From a virus: DNA of 22,026 nt. Location: positions 1-22,026 of IMG/VR virus record IMGVR_UViG_3300023236_000686; one strand, 5' to 3'. The notes beneath the pieces were generated by a model. That model worked only from the letters and a program-made list of their open reading frames with translations, had not been told where the DNA came from and ran no database searches. Positions 14,149-20,795 of the stretch are shown here, in pieces. The position numbers and the translations under genes are program-made. Every line of letters begins with the position of its first letter. Position 1 is the stretch's first letter.

Positions 14149-14328
14149 TTATATTGTCCAATCTTTCTGTTGTTGTTTGGTAGGTTTGTGTGCCTTAACT
14201 TTTTCTACTTTACCACCTTTTGCTAAAAATTCTTTCATTTTGGCATCCAGTTCTACTTGTTTTTCTGCAGGTGATTTTTCAATGTCTCCTGCAACGTAGG
14301 CTCTATTAATTCCCATGTGTTTTGGCAT
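14149..14328 (-). CDS. Small basic protein with a KEFLAKGGKVEKV motif
   Basis: A 59-residue basic protein, MPKHMGINRAYVAGDIEKSP..., with a helix (EKQVELDAKMKEFLAKGG) and the same KEFLAKGGKVEKV block as the plus-strand gene at 3835-4122. Outside that block the two are different, so they share one motif or are distant paralogues. It ends QQKDWTI. It follows the MFNWIK gene at 14332-14541 by three bases and shares its upstream sequence (AAGATAAAATATG). Function unknown. Confidence 0.65.
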   Translation of the reverse strand: MPKHMGINRAYVAGDIEKSPAEKQVELDAKMKEFLAKGGKVEKVKAHKPTKQQQKDWTI

Positions 14329-14331
14329 ATT

Positions 14332-14541
14332 TTATCTTTCTTTTTTAGTTTTCTTCTTAGTTTTCTTTTTCTTCTTCTTTGGTGCTTTACCACCTACCCA
14401 TGCTTCGTTGTAGTTTTTTGTAGATTTATTGTCTGCTTTGTATTTGCCTTTTGATCTAGCACGTTTAGGTTTTACTTCCCATTCTGATTTTAATAGTAGA
14501 GTAGTGTTTGTTTTTATTAAGTTTTTTATCCAGTTAAACAT
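14332..14541 (-). CDS. Small Lys-rich protein, MFNWIK paralogue 2
   Basis: A 69-residue, extremely basic protein: MFNWIKNLIKTNTTLLLKSE, then KPKRARSKGKYKADNK, AWVGGKAPKK and a poly-Lys tail ending KKKTKKER. The N-terminus and the tail match the next gene upstream (14545-14688), so they are tandem duplicates. The short amphipathic N-terminus could touch a membrane; the tail could bind nucleic acid. The ribosome site is GGAAAG within the shared AAGATAAAATATG start context. Confidence 0.65.
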   Translation of the reverse strand: MFNWIKNLIKTNTTLLLKSEWEVKPKRARSKGKYKADNKSTKNYNEAWVGGKAPKKKKKKTKKKTKKER

Positions 14542-14544
14542 ATT

Positions 14545-14688
14545 TTATCTTTCCTTTTTAGTTTTCTTATTAGTTTTCTTTTTTATGTTCTTGTGCGGTT
14601 GTTGGAACTCATGATTGCCCACAATCCATTCTTGTCTTAGAACAAGTGCGTGGTTGTTTTTAAATATTTTTTTAATCCAATTAAACAT
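14545..14688 (-). CDS. Small Lys-rich protein, MFNWIK paralogue 1
   Basis: A 47-residue protein, MFNWIKKIFKNNHALVLRQE, then WIVGNHEF and a basic tail ending TNKKTKKER. It is a shorter copy of the gene at 14332-14541, three bases away: N-terminus, 'L..EW.V' centre and tail all correspond, and the middle differs by an insertion or deletion. TAAATA lies at 14694-14699, five bases upstream of the ATG. It is the first protein gene after tRNA-Gln on this strand. Confidence 0.6.
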   Translation of the reverse strand: MFNWIKKIFKNNHALVLRQEWIVGNHEFQQPHKNIKKKTNKKTKKER

Positions 14689-14735
14689 ATTTTTATTTAC
14701 CTTTGCTTATTTTGTTAGTTGGTTTGTTGGCTTGT

Positions 14736-14809
14736 TGGCTGGCCCACAGGGATTCGAACCTCGGATCTCTGTACCAAAAACAGATGTGATACCACTTCAC
14801 CATGGGCCA
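14736..14809 (-). tRNA. tRNA-Gln (anticodon TTG)
   Basis: Reading the minus strand: acceptor TGGCCCA pairs with TGGGCCA in full, D arm GTGA/TCAC, anticodon stem TCTGT/ACAGA with loop TTTTGGT giving anticodon TTG, T-loop TTCGAAT, discriminator G and an encoded CCA. The weak T1-A72 first pair is typical of glutamine tRNA. One T-stem mismatch (A-C) is present. A consensus promoter starts about 12 bases upstream. Confidence 0.93.
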
Positions 14810-14827
14810 ATAATTAACATTGTTTTC

Positions 14828-14856
14828 AGTATACACTGAAAAAGTATCAATGTCAA
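14828..14856 (-). promoter_or_regulatory. Consensus sigma70 promoter for tRNA-Gln
   Basis: On the minus strand TTGACA (14856-14851), 17-base spacer, TATACT (14833-14828). It is back to back with the plus-strand promoter, with only three bases between the two -35 boxes. Confidence 0.85.
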
Positions 14857-14859
14857 CAC

Positions 14860-14888
14860 TTGACAAACATGACAAAATGTAATATATT
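14860..14888 (+). promoter_or_regulatory. Sigma70 promoter of the tRNA-like element and operon
   Basis: TTGACA (14860-14865), 17-base spacer, TATATT (14883-14888). The predicted start of transcription (about 14895-14896) coincides with the first base of the tRNA-like fold. Confidence 0.8.
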
Positions 14889-14895
14889 AATAAAT

Positions 14896-14987
14896 GCGAA
14901 TGTGGTGGAACTAAACACATCTCTACTCCAAAAGGTAGAGTGCCGGGAGACTGGCTTTGTGAGTACCCAATCTCACCATCCGTACCA
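14896..14987 (+). ncRNA. Degenerate tRNA-Leu-like element
   Basis: The stretch follows a class II tRNA plan. GCGAATG (14896-14902) pairs with CATCCGT (14977-14983), one G-T pair and one A-C mismatch, followed by ACCA. D stem GTG/CAC; anticodon-like stem CTCTAC/GTAGAG with loop TCCAAAAG; a variable arm GCCGG-GAGA-CTGGC; T stem GTGAG/CTCAC. It is abnormal: the D-loop lacks the GG pair, the T-loop is TACCCAAT (eight bases, no TTC), and the anticodon loop is one base too long, so no anticodon can be named (CAA or CCA are possible). The loss of both partners of the D-loop/T-loop contact argues against a normal tRNA. It may be a decayed tRNA-Leu, a mitochondrion-like odd tRNA, or a tRNA-mimicking leader of the operon. 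Confidence 0.5.
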
Positions 14988-14999
14988 TCGATCCTGGTA

Positions 15000-15020
15000 G
15001 GGGGTGTACTAGGCACCCCC
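15000..15020 (+). promoter_or_regulatory. Strong hairpin in the operon leader
   Basis: GGGGGTG (15000-15006) pairs perfectly with CACCCCC (15014-15020), seven-base loop. It has no T-tract, so it is not a standard terminator; it may stabilise the 3' end of the tRNA-like RNA or act as a processing or attenuation site. GGAG of the next gene's ribosome site lies about 20 bases further. Confidence 0.5.
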
Positions 15021-15053
15021 ACTAAACTAAAAATAAAAAGGAGAGCACAAGTA

Positions 15054-15224
15054 ATGGAAGTAACAAATAAAGATCCTGGCAAAGGACATTTTTATGTCAG
15101 CCTTGTTAAGAGTGCAGTTAGAATAATAGGTTGTGCTGTGGCGGCATACACTGGCTCTGTGATATTGTTGGCTGTGTCGTTGGCAGTAGCAGAACTCATC
15201 GGAATAGTTGAGGAGTTAGTGTAA
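15054..15224 (+). CDS. Small membrane protein
   Basis: A 56-residue protein, MEVTNKDPGKGHFYVSLVKS..., with a Gly/Ala-rich hydrophobic stretch (about 18-48, RIIGCAVAAYTGSVILLAVS) and an acidic end GIVEELV. The start at 15054 is chosen for the AAGGAG site a few bases upstream; the longer frame runs through the hairpin. From memory, short proteins with 'PGKGHFYVSLVKS..RI.GC' occur in marine phages. Its last base begins the next ATG. Confidence 0.7.
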   Translation: MEVTNKDPGKGHFYVSLVKSAVRIIGCAVAAYTGSVILLAVSLAVAELIGIVEELV

Positions 15225-15667
15225 TGAATAGATTCCATTTGGCAATAGAAGCAGGTGATCTTAAAACAGCAGTAGACTTTTATGTTAATGTTTTAGGTTG
15301 TACCAAACACAACAGCGAATTCAAATATCCAGATGCATGGGTTGACATAAATTTTTGGGGCAATGAACTCACTCTACATGGATCAGATCCCACACAAAAG
15401 AAACAAGGAGAGAGACACAACGTGGACATGGGCAATGTCACTGTGCCGCACTTTGGTGTGCATCTAACTCAAGAAGCATTTGATGAAGTTAAACGTAGAT
15501 GCATCGAACACAATGTAAAATTCATAGACGAACCTTATGTGAGATTTAAAGGAGAAGCAGTGGAACAAGAAACAATGTTTTTTGCAGACCCGCACGGCAA
15601 CGCAATGGAAATTAAAACAATGAAGAACCCCGAGGAGTTATGGAAAATACAATCCAAACAAAACTAA
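15224..15667 (+). CDS. VOC (glyoxalase/dioxygenase) family protein
   Basis: A 147-residue protein with the vicinal oxygen chelate fold pattern: FHLAIEAGDLKTAVDFYVNV at the N-terminus, then NELTLHGSD, a second module starting VPHFGVHL and ending FFADPHGNAMEIK, the usual VOC C-terminal signature. Likely metal ligands are His5, His52, His76 or His80, and Glu129. Members isomerise, cleave or bind small molecules at a divalent metal; close relatives of this compact type are often annotated as glyoxalase or bleomycin-resistance proteins, so the substrate cannot be given. It overlaps the SufE-like gene by 28 bases. Confidence 0.85.
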   Translation: MNRFHLAIEAGDLKTAVDFYVNVLGCTKHNSEFKYPDAWVDINFWGNELTLHGSDPTQKKQGERHNVDMGNVTVPHFGVHLTQEAFDEVKRRCIEHNVKFIDEPYVRFKGEAVEQETMFFADPHGNAMEIKTMKNPEELWKIQSKQN

Positions 15668-16047
15668 CAGAATACAAAGAACACATCGAAACATTAAAAA
15701 GTATAGACGAGCTTGAAGTTTACAATTGGATGATGTCTCTAGGAGCAAAGTTAAATGATGATGCTTTATCAGAAGATAAACGAACAGTTGAAAACAAAAT
15801 TAAACAGTGCCAGTTTGATCTGTTTGTTGATGTGCAGGACAACAAGTTCAAAGCATGGAGCAATGGCATGATTGCGGCTGGGTATGCCTATATCTTGTTG
15901 GATGTGTTTAACTCTTTACCATTGGAACAATCTAAACAAATCACTGAGGATCATTTTAAAGAAATTAAACTGGACGAAATGTTGACCATGAGTAGAAAAA
16001 CAGGATTTTATGAAATGATCAACTTGATGATTAACAAAATATCTTAA
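15640..16047 (+). CDS. SufE-like iron-sulfur assembly protein
   Basis: A 135-residue protein matching the SufE pattern. The region ENKIKQCQFDLFVDVQDNKF carries Cys57 where SufE has its sulfur-accepting cysteine ('GC.S.VWL'); then NGMIAAGYAYILLDVFNSL (usual 'DA.IVKGL..LL') and the end LDEMLTMSRKTGFYEMINLM, close to the family's 'L..LSPSR.NGL..M'. SufE takes persulfide sulfur from the cysteine desulfurase SufS and hands it on for Fe-S clusters. The start at 15640 has a GAGGAG site. The usual glycine before the cysteine is Gln, and no other suf gene is nearby, so function is likely but not certain. Confidence 0.72.
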   Translation: MENTIQTKLTEYKEHIETLKSIDELEVYNWMMSLGAKLNDDALSEDKRTVENKIKQCQFDLFVDVQDNKFKAWSNGMIAAGYAYILLDVFNSLPLEQSKQITEDHFKEIKLDEMLTMSRKTGFYEMINLMINKIS

Positions 16048-16202
16048 TGAAAATAATATTCTGTGCAATTCTATTACTGACGTTGACCAACTGTACATCA
16101 ATGCGGTGTACCACAGATGACGTTTGTGAAAAAGTACATGACAAAAAGAAAACATTCAAACTGTTAAGATCAATCATATCCAACGGAGCATCAATTGACT
16201 AA
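16047..16202 (+). CDS. Small lipoprotein
   Basis: A 51-residue protein, MKIIFCAILLLTLTNC..., with a signal segment and lipobox LTNC (Cys16). The short mature chain has two more Cys (RCTTDDVC) six residues apart, likely a disulfide, and a basic tail. Start and stop overlap the neighbouring genes (TAATG at 16045-16049; stop within the start of the next gene). Function unknown. Confidence 0.65.
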   Translation: MKIIFCAILLLTLTNCTSMRCTTDDVCEKVHDKKKTFKLLRSIISNGASID

Positions 16203-16425
16203 GAAACACTGGACTGATGCACTTGCCGACAATATTCCCAACTCTGATATGTTTAAGAGATCGTTGGCAGAGATTAAAAAAGATTTAAATGTCGAGTACC
16301 CAAAATTGTTAAAAGCAGTTGAATCCAAAAAATTAACTCAAGCACAAAAGAAAGAAGCGGCTATGGAGTTTACTCGTTTGTTGGAAGAGTTTGCTGAAGA
16401 ATTTGATTACAAAAAGGACATATAA
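16195..16425 (+). CDS. Small helical protein, TTG start
   Basis: A 76-residue, helix-rich protein (TKKHWTDALADNIPNSDMFK...). The start is TTG at 16195, supported by GGAG nine bases upstream and by overlap with the preceding stop; no in-frame ATG fits as well. The composition (Lys/Glu/Ala/Leu) suggests a three-helix bundle or a short coiled coil near the end. It is the last protein gene before tRNA-Arg. Not recognised. Confidence 0.6.
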   Translation: MTKKHWTDALADNIPNSDMFKRSLAEIKKDLNVEYPKLLKAVESKKLTQAQKKEAAMEFTRLLEEFAEEFDYKKDI

Positions 16426-16434
16426 TAACATTAT

Positions 16435-16511
16435 GCACCTATGGTGGAGTTGGATACCACGCAACTTTGCGGAAGTTGAGGTCCCAGGTTCGAATCCTGG
16501 TAGGTGCACCA
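16435..16511 (+). tRNA. tRNA-Arg (anticodon GCG)
   Basis: All helices pair perfectly: acceptor GCACCTA/TAGGTGC, D arm GTGG/CCAC, anticodon stem CAACT/AGTTG, T stem CCAGG/CCTGG with loop TTCGAAT; A73 and an encoded CCA. The loop TTGCGGA gives anticodon GCG. A20 in the D-loop and C35 are arginine identity elements. Bacteria normally read CGY with an ACG anticodon deaminated to inosine, so GCG is unusual. Confidence 0.92.
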
Positions 16512-16532
16512 AAATTTAAAGTAAGTATAGAT

Positions 16533-17342
16533 ATGACAAGTTACACACCCGAACATTTTGCTCCAAAAAGATTGTACACATTTGGTTGCTCATTCACACA
16601 TTTCTTTTGGCCCACTTGGGCAGACATCTTGGGATCAACTTATGATCACTATGAGAACTGGGCATGTAGTGGATACGGCAATAGAGCCATTGTGGAACGA
16701 CTGAGTGAATGTGTTACTCACAACAACTTAACCAAAGACGATACCATTATTGTGCAGTTCACAGACTTTCATCGTCACGACATTCATCAACAAGGTATTG
16801 AACCAAACAACATTTCTAATTGGAGACTGGGTGGCAACATCTGGGTTAAAGAAATTGAAATGGAGTGGGTCAAAGACTTCTGGAGTGAGTCCAGTTATGT
16901 GTACCACACTTGCAACTTTATCACTATGGCACTTGCATTATTGAAATCGTTGCCTTGTAAATTTCACATCACCAGCATGGTTGATCTGCGTGATGACATT
17001 AAACAGTTCCACCCTGGCTACATGAAGATGTTCAATGACGAGATTAATTGGAAACAAGACTTCTTAGGTTTTTGTGCTCAAGAAAAATATCAAGGCATTG
17101 CTCACAAACAAAGAATATGGGATTCTACAATTAAAAAGTTAATAACCAAAACAACAGTTGACATGCACCCAACCTCTAAAATGCATCTCAAATGGTTGCA
17201 ACAAAATTTCAACTTCAATGAAACAAATGAGTTTATTGAAAAGATCAAACAGATGCCAGACGACATCATTGATGCAGGATCCAAAGAATTCAATGAAAAT
17301 TTAAATTGGCAGAACAATCAGTACAGGATAAAAGGCATATGA
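16533..17342 (+). CDS. SGNH/GDSL hydrolase-like protein
   Basis: A 269-residue protein with SGNH blocks: YTFGCSFTHFFW (block I, Gly-Cys-Ser-Phe instead of GDS; the Ser is the likely nucleophile), GYGNRAI (the Gly/Asn block III), and DMHPTSKMHLKWL (block V, Asp and His). Such proteins are esterases, lipases or acyl-transfer enzymes. The start at 16533 follows tRNA-Arg; a longer frame would begin inside the tRNA and is rejected. The ATGA overlap with hemE couples the two. The marine-phage version of this fold, without a proven substrate, is common in metagenomic viruses, from memory. It is followed by hemE and four oxygenases. Confidence 0.72.
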   Translation: MTSYTPEHFAPKRLYTFGCSFTHFFWPTWADILGSTYDHYENWACSGYGNRAIVERLSECVTHNNLTKDDTIIVQFTDFHRHDIHQQGIEPNNISNWRLGGNIWVKEIEMEWVKDFWSESSYVYHTCNFITMALALLKSLPCKFHITSMVDLRDDIKQFHPGYMKMFNDEINWKQDFLGFCAQEKYQGIAHKQRIWDSTIKKLITKTTVDMHPTSKMHLKWLQQNFNFNETNEFIEKIKQMPDDIIDAGSKEFNENLNWQNNQYRIKGI

Positions 17343-18349
17343 GAACACTTCTACAAAGAACTATCATAGACAAAGAACCCAATCTATATCCCATTTGGTT
17401 AATGCGTCAAGCAGGAAGATACATGCCTGAGTACATGGCAATTAAAAAAGCCAGCAAAGGATTTTTAGACATGGCACTGGATCCTGTCAAAGCCAGTGAC
17501 ATCACCATGCAACCCATCAATGCATTTGACATGGATGCCGCTATAATATTCTCTGACATATTGATAATACCTTACGCACTAGGACAAGGTTTAGATTACA
17601 CACCAGCACCTAAACTGGATCTGTTTGATCCTAAAATATTTGACACTGATTTAGAAACGTTTTTTAAGAAGTGTGAACCTGTGTATGAAGCCATAAGAAA
17701 AACCAGACAACAACTGGATCCCAGCAAGAGTCTTATAGGCTTTGTAGGAGCACCTTGGACACTGTATAGATATATGAAAGGCAACAACGATGTCGCCAGC
17801 ATGGATCCTTTCACATCGCGAGAGCATATTCAAAGTCTTGTTAAATTTTGTGTGGAACATCTCAGCAAACAGATCGAAGCAGGTTGCGATTGTGTGCAAG
17901 TGTTTGACTCATGGGCAGGCGATCTTGGAGAAGACTTTATTATTGATTATTGTTTTGATCCCACAGCACAAATTGTATCAGAAATAAAAACAAGACACCC
18001 AGATGTAGGTATCATTGGCTTTCCTAGACTGATAGGAAGAGAAGTCAAAAACTTTTCAGCATGGTGTGATCCTTATCTTGATTGTGTGAGTCTAAGTGGT
18101 GATGTGCCTGTAAAATTCTTGTACAAGCATCTAGGCACTGTGGCACTGCAAGGAGGTATAGATCCCGAAGCACTGCTTGGTTATGACAGAGAAGCCATAA
18201 TGAATGCCACCTTGCCCATACTGAGACAAATGCAAGACATGGCATATGTGGTGAACCTGTCGCATGGTGTGATCAAAGAAACACCCGTTGACAGTGTGGC
18301 ATTTTTGGTAGAAGTCATAAAACGTTTTAGAAAACAGTCAAGGAATTAA
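17339..18349 (+). CDS. hemE: Uroporphyrinogen decarboxylase (HemE)
   Basis: HemE removes four carboxyl groups from uroporphyrinogen III to give coproporphyrinogen III, an essential cytoplasmic step of haem synthesis. At 336 residues it is near the usual length. Signature 1 PIWLMRQAGRYMPEY (Arg23, Arg27 hold substrate) and the aspartate in AAIIFSDILIIP (Asp73, the catalytic centre) are intact, as are GFVGAPWTLYRYM, VQVFDSWAGDL and the C-terminal VNLSHGVIKETPVDSV with the active-site His. The usual NLGHG is NLSHG. No other hem gene is in the window. It begins on the stop of the SGNH gene (ATGA) and is followed nine bases later by the first oxygenase. A haem gene in this setting is unusual. Confidence 0.93.
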   Translation: MRTLLQRTIIDKEPNLYPIWLMRQAGRYMPEYMAIKKASKGFLDMALDPVKASDITMQPINAFDMDAAIIFSDILIIPYALGQGLDYTPAPKLDLFDPKIFDTDLETFFKKCEPVYEAIRKTRQQLDPSKSLIGFVGAPWTLYRYMKGNNDVASMDPFTSREHIQSLVKFCVEHLSKQIEAGCDCVQVFDSWAGDLGEDFIIDYCFDPTAQIVSEIKTRHPDVGIIGFPRLIGREVKNFSAWCDPYLDCVSLSGDVPVKFLYKHLGTVALQGGIDPEALLGYDREAIMNATLPILRQMQDMAYVVNLSHGVIKETPVDSVAFLVEVIKRFRKQSRN

Positions 18350-18358
18350 GTATAGTAT

Positions 18359-18907
18359 ATGAGAATAGAAAATTTATTAGGATCAAATCAATACGGTTAT
18401 GTGTTGAACAAATTGGACACTCCTGGAGTGGCTTGGTACCATGCTGAAACAACTGCCAATTACTTCGATAAAAAATTACCTTACAACAGCAGTTTCAGTC
18501 ATCTTATGTTTAAAAAAGATACAGGACCCATTAGTGAATTGTTTGAATGTGCATTTCCAATTCTATTGGCGGCGTTGGATCAACAACAAAAGACATTGAA
18601 AGAATTAATTAGAATCAGAATGGGATTGGTAACCAGAGCACCATACCAAGTGGTTCATGCTCCGCACAAAGATCACTCAGAACCTCATCACACAGGATTA
18701 TATTACCTGAACGAAACAGACGGCGACACTGTGGTTTACAATGAAACCGAAGAGTCAAAAGAATACACAATCAAAGAAAGATTAACACCCAAAGCAAACA
18801 CTTGGCATCAGTTTGATGGAGCTCATTATCATTCCAGTTCTGCTCCTACTCAACACGAGAAAAGAATTACATTAACTTTTAACTACACAACAATAGACGA
18901 CAAATGA
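18359..18907 (+). CDS. 2OG-Fe(II) oxygenase (cluster member 1)
   Basis: A 182-residue protein. The centre reads VVHAPHKDHSEPHHTGLYYLN: His103-x-Asp105 is the iron-binding pair. The C-terminal block TWHQFDGAHYHSSSAPTQHEKRITLTF gives a second His (His156 or His158) and Arg169 for 2-oxoglutarate. The N-terminal 80 residues are helical and not conserved. It is a small dioxygenase of the phage type; the substrate is unknown. It follows hemE by nine bases and its end overlaps the next oxygenase (ATGA), so translation is coupled. Confidence 0.82.
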   Translation: MRIENLLGSNQYGYVLNKLDTPGVAWYHAETTANYFDKKLPYNSSFSHLMFKKDTGPISELFECAFPILLAALDQQQKTLKELIRIRMGLVTRAPYQVVHAPHKDHSEPHHTGLYYLNETDGDTVVYNETEESKEYTIKERLTPKANTWHQFDGAHYHSSSAPTQHEKRITLTFNYTTIDDK

Positions 18908-19455
18908 AACCCATAGAGAAACCATATTTTTGGCAATATCCAGCAGGCACTATTCCAGACATATTGATAGAAGACACAATCAAGTTGGCAGACAGTAAAC
19001 AAAGAGAAGATGGCAAAGTGTTGGACGGCTCAATTGATAAAAATATTCGCAGTGTGGAACGAACTCCTTTAGATGAGTTTGATCCTATCGGAGTTTTCAT
19101 GTTCGGGTTGGCAGTCAAAGCCAATCAAGCATTGTTTAGATATGAATTAGGAGGCCCTTGTCAATTTGAAATGTTACACTACGACAAGCAAGGTGATCAC
19201 TATGACGGACATGTGGACACTGTGGAATACGACAACGGATTCAGTCGTAAACTCACAGTGATGGGATACCTTAATGATGATTACAAAGGTGGTGGATTTT
19301 ATTTTCAAACTGATCAAGGAACAAAACACACAGTTGAAGTTTCCAAAGGAACTGTGTTGGTGTTTCCGCCATTCATCATGCACGGAGTTGAACCTGTTGA
19401 AGAAGGTGCAAGACAAAGTGTGGTAGGTTGGGTTACAGGACCAACTTTTAAATAA
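18904..19455 (+). CDS. Prolyl-4-hydroxylase-type 2OG-Fe(II) oxygenase (cluster member 2)
   Basis: A 183-residue protein matching the P4Hc/PKHD-hydroxylase pattern. MLHYDKQGDHYDGHVDT carries the HxD pair (His103, Asp105), LTVMGYLNDDYKGGGFYF is the double-strand core, and GTVLVFPPFIMHGVEP carries the distal His160, with Arg170 ten residues later for 2-oxoglutarate. The family hydroxylates protein prolines or other substrates. It overlaps the previous gene by four bases and ends one base before the next start. It is the best defined of the four oxygenases. Confidence 0.9.
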   Translation: MKPIEKPYFWQYPAGTIPDILIEDTIKLADSKQREDGKVLDGSIDKNIRSVERTPLDEFDPIGVFMFGLAVKANQALFRYELGGPCQFEMLHYDKQGDHYDGHVDTVEYDNGFSRKLTVMGYLNDDYKGGGFYFQTDQGTKHTVEVSKGTVLVFPPFIMHGVEPVEEGARQSVVGWVTGPTFK

Positions 19456-19456
19456 G

Positions 19457-20128
19457 ATGCAAGACGATATACTTACAAATTTTGATAAAGACTCTTATGT
19501 GATTATCAGAGGACTGATTGATCCAGACTGGTGCAAGACTCTCTACGACTATTGTAGATACTCTGCTTCACGTTGTGAACTAAAACAACACAACGATGAA
19601 GAAAAATACAGAGAAGCATGGGACGGAACATTTCACGATAAACAATGTCCAGGAAACTATTCTCAATATGGAGATCCTTTGATGGACAGTATGTTGATGT
19701 CACATGGAAAGACATTTGAAGAAGCAACCGGAATGAAATTGGCTCCGTCATACACTTATTGGAGAATGTACACTCACGGTGCTGTGTTGCACAAACACAA
19801 AGACAGACCCAGTTGCGAAATCAGTGCCACAGTGTGTATAGATTGGGATGACTCCAACTGTGAAAAACATTGTACACCTTGGCCCATATGGTTAAAAGAC
19901 AAAAATGGCAAGACAACTGCAATAGAATTAAGACAAGGAGACGCCATGGTTTACAAAGGTTGTGAAGTCGAACATTGGAGAGAATCATATCACGGAGTGA
20001 CAGCGGCACAAGTGTTTTATCATTATACAGATGTAAAAGGTGAATTGTTCAATCCGTGGGACGGAAGACCTCATGGCGGAATACCACACGGATTCCAAAG
20101 ACCCAAACAGGAGAAAAAAGATGATTGA
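19457..20128 (+). CDS. 2OG-Fe(II) oxygenase (cluster member 3)
   Basis: A 223-residue protein beginning MQDDILTNFDKDSYVIIRGL, the phytanoyl-CoA-hydroxylase-like opening 'DGY.v..gl'. MYTHGAVLHKHKDRPSCEIS carries the HxD pair (His114, Asp116); GDAMVYKGCEVEHWRES carries the second His173 and Arg175. The chain has many Cys and a CEKHCTPWP turn. The C-terminus continues with a Pro/Gly-rich PHGGIPHGFQRP tail. Substrate unknown. It is sequence-distinct from its neighbours, so the four are not recent duplicates. Confidence 0.85.
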   Translation: MQDDILTNFDKDSYVIIRGLIDPDWCKTLYDYCRYSASRCELKQHNDEEKYREAWDGTFHDKQCPGNYSQYGDPLMDSMLMSHGKTFEEATGMKLAPSYTYWRMYTHGAVLHKHKDRPSCEISATVCIDWDDSNCEKHCTPWPIWLKDKNGKTTAIELRQGDAMVYKGCEVEHWRESYHGVTAAQVFYHYTDVKGELFNPWDGRPHGGIPHGFQRPKQEKKDD

Positions 20129-20795
20129 TGACAATAATGTACTACCATTGTTTGCTGTGCCACTATGCAAAACCAAAATAGAAGAACCCAGTACAGAGAT
20201 ACAGGATTACCTAAAGAACAAAATTAAATTTGTTAGAAGAAATTATAGTGATGCAGACAACTCTGAAGAATTGCATGTGTTGAACGATCCCATTTGCAAA
20301 CCATTGAAAGATGCATTGGTGAGTAAGATGTATGAGTATCTGGATTATCTTGATGTTGATTTAGAAAAAAATCAGTTCTACATGACCACCAGTTGGATGA
20401 ACAGGTACAGCAAGGATCAATGGTCCGATCTGCATTATCATTCCAACAGTTTGGTGAGCGGAGTATTATATTTTGAAGACTGTGATGATACCTCTGATAT
20501 TGTGTTCTACAAAAGACAAGGATTGGATAACATATTTTCAGACACAGTTAATATAGATCACAAGAAAGAATTAGACACCAATAAAAAGTCATATCTGTAT
20601 CATCAAAGAAAACTTAATGTCAGTCCGGAACAATGGGATTTGATGATGTTTCCCAGCAACCTTAATCACAGTGTGAATCAAAACATACACGCCAGCAAGT
20701 TCAGATACAGTCTTGCTTTCAATTCATTTGCTACAGGACAGTTAGGAACTTCCAGCAGTATTATGTTTCTTGATAAAAATAAGAAATACGATTAG
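20121..20795 (+). CDS. Putative 2OG-Fe(II) oxygenase, PF13759-like (cluster member 4)
   Basis: A 224-residue protein starting MIDDNNVLPLFAVPLCKTKI, the 'LF..P' opening of the TIGR02466/PF13759 type. DLHYHSNSLVSGVLYFEDCD corresponds to the family's 'WH.HPNS..SGV.YL' and WDLMMFPSNLNHSVNQN to its distal His block, followed by RYSLAFNSF. The start overlaps the previous stop; AGGAG lies upstream. The last four bases overlap the convergent SGNH-like gene. The nearest relative in the window is the oxygenase at 10066-10674. Confidence 0.8.
   Translation: MIDDNNVLPLFAVPLCKTKIEEPSTEIQDYLKNKIKFVRRNYSDADNSEELHVLNDPICKPLKDALVSKMYEYLDYLDVDLEKNQFYMTTSWMNRYSKDQWSDLHYHSNSLVSGVLYFEDCDDTSDIVFYKRQGLDNIFSDTVNIDHKKELDTNKKSYLYHQRKLNVSPEQWDLMMFPSNLNHSVNQNIHASKFRYSLAFNSFATGQLGTSSSIMFLDKNKKYD

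Noticed and set aside
14940-15053. Longer N-terminus for the small membrane protein
   Set aside because: It would translate through the tRNA-like fold and the GC-rich hairpin; the AAGGAG site supports ATG 15054.
16467-16532. Longer N-terminus for the SGNH-type protein
   Set aside because: It starts inside tRNA-Arg; the ATG at 16533 gives the expected family start.
18359-20795. Recent tandem duplication of one oxygenase
   Set aside because: The four proteins share only iron-ligand motifs and differ in length and fold subtype, so they are not recent copies.
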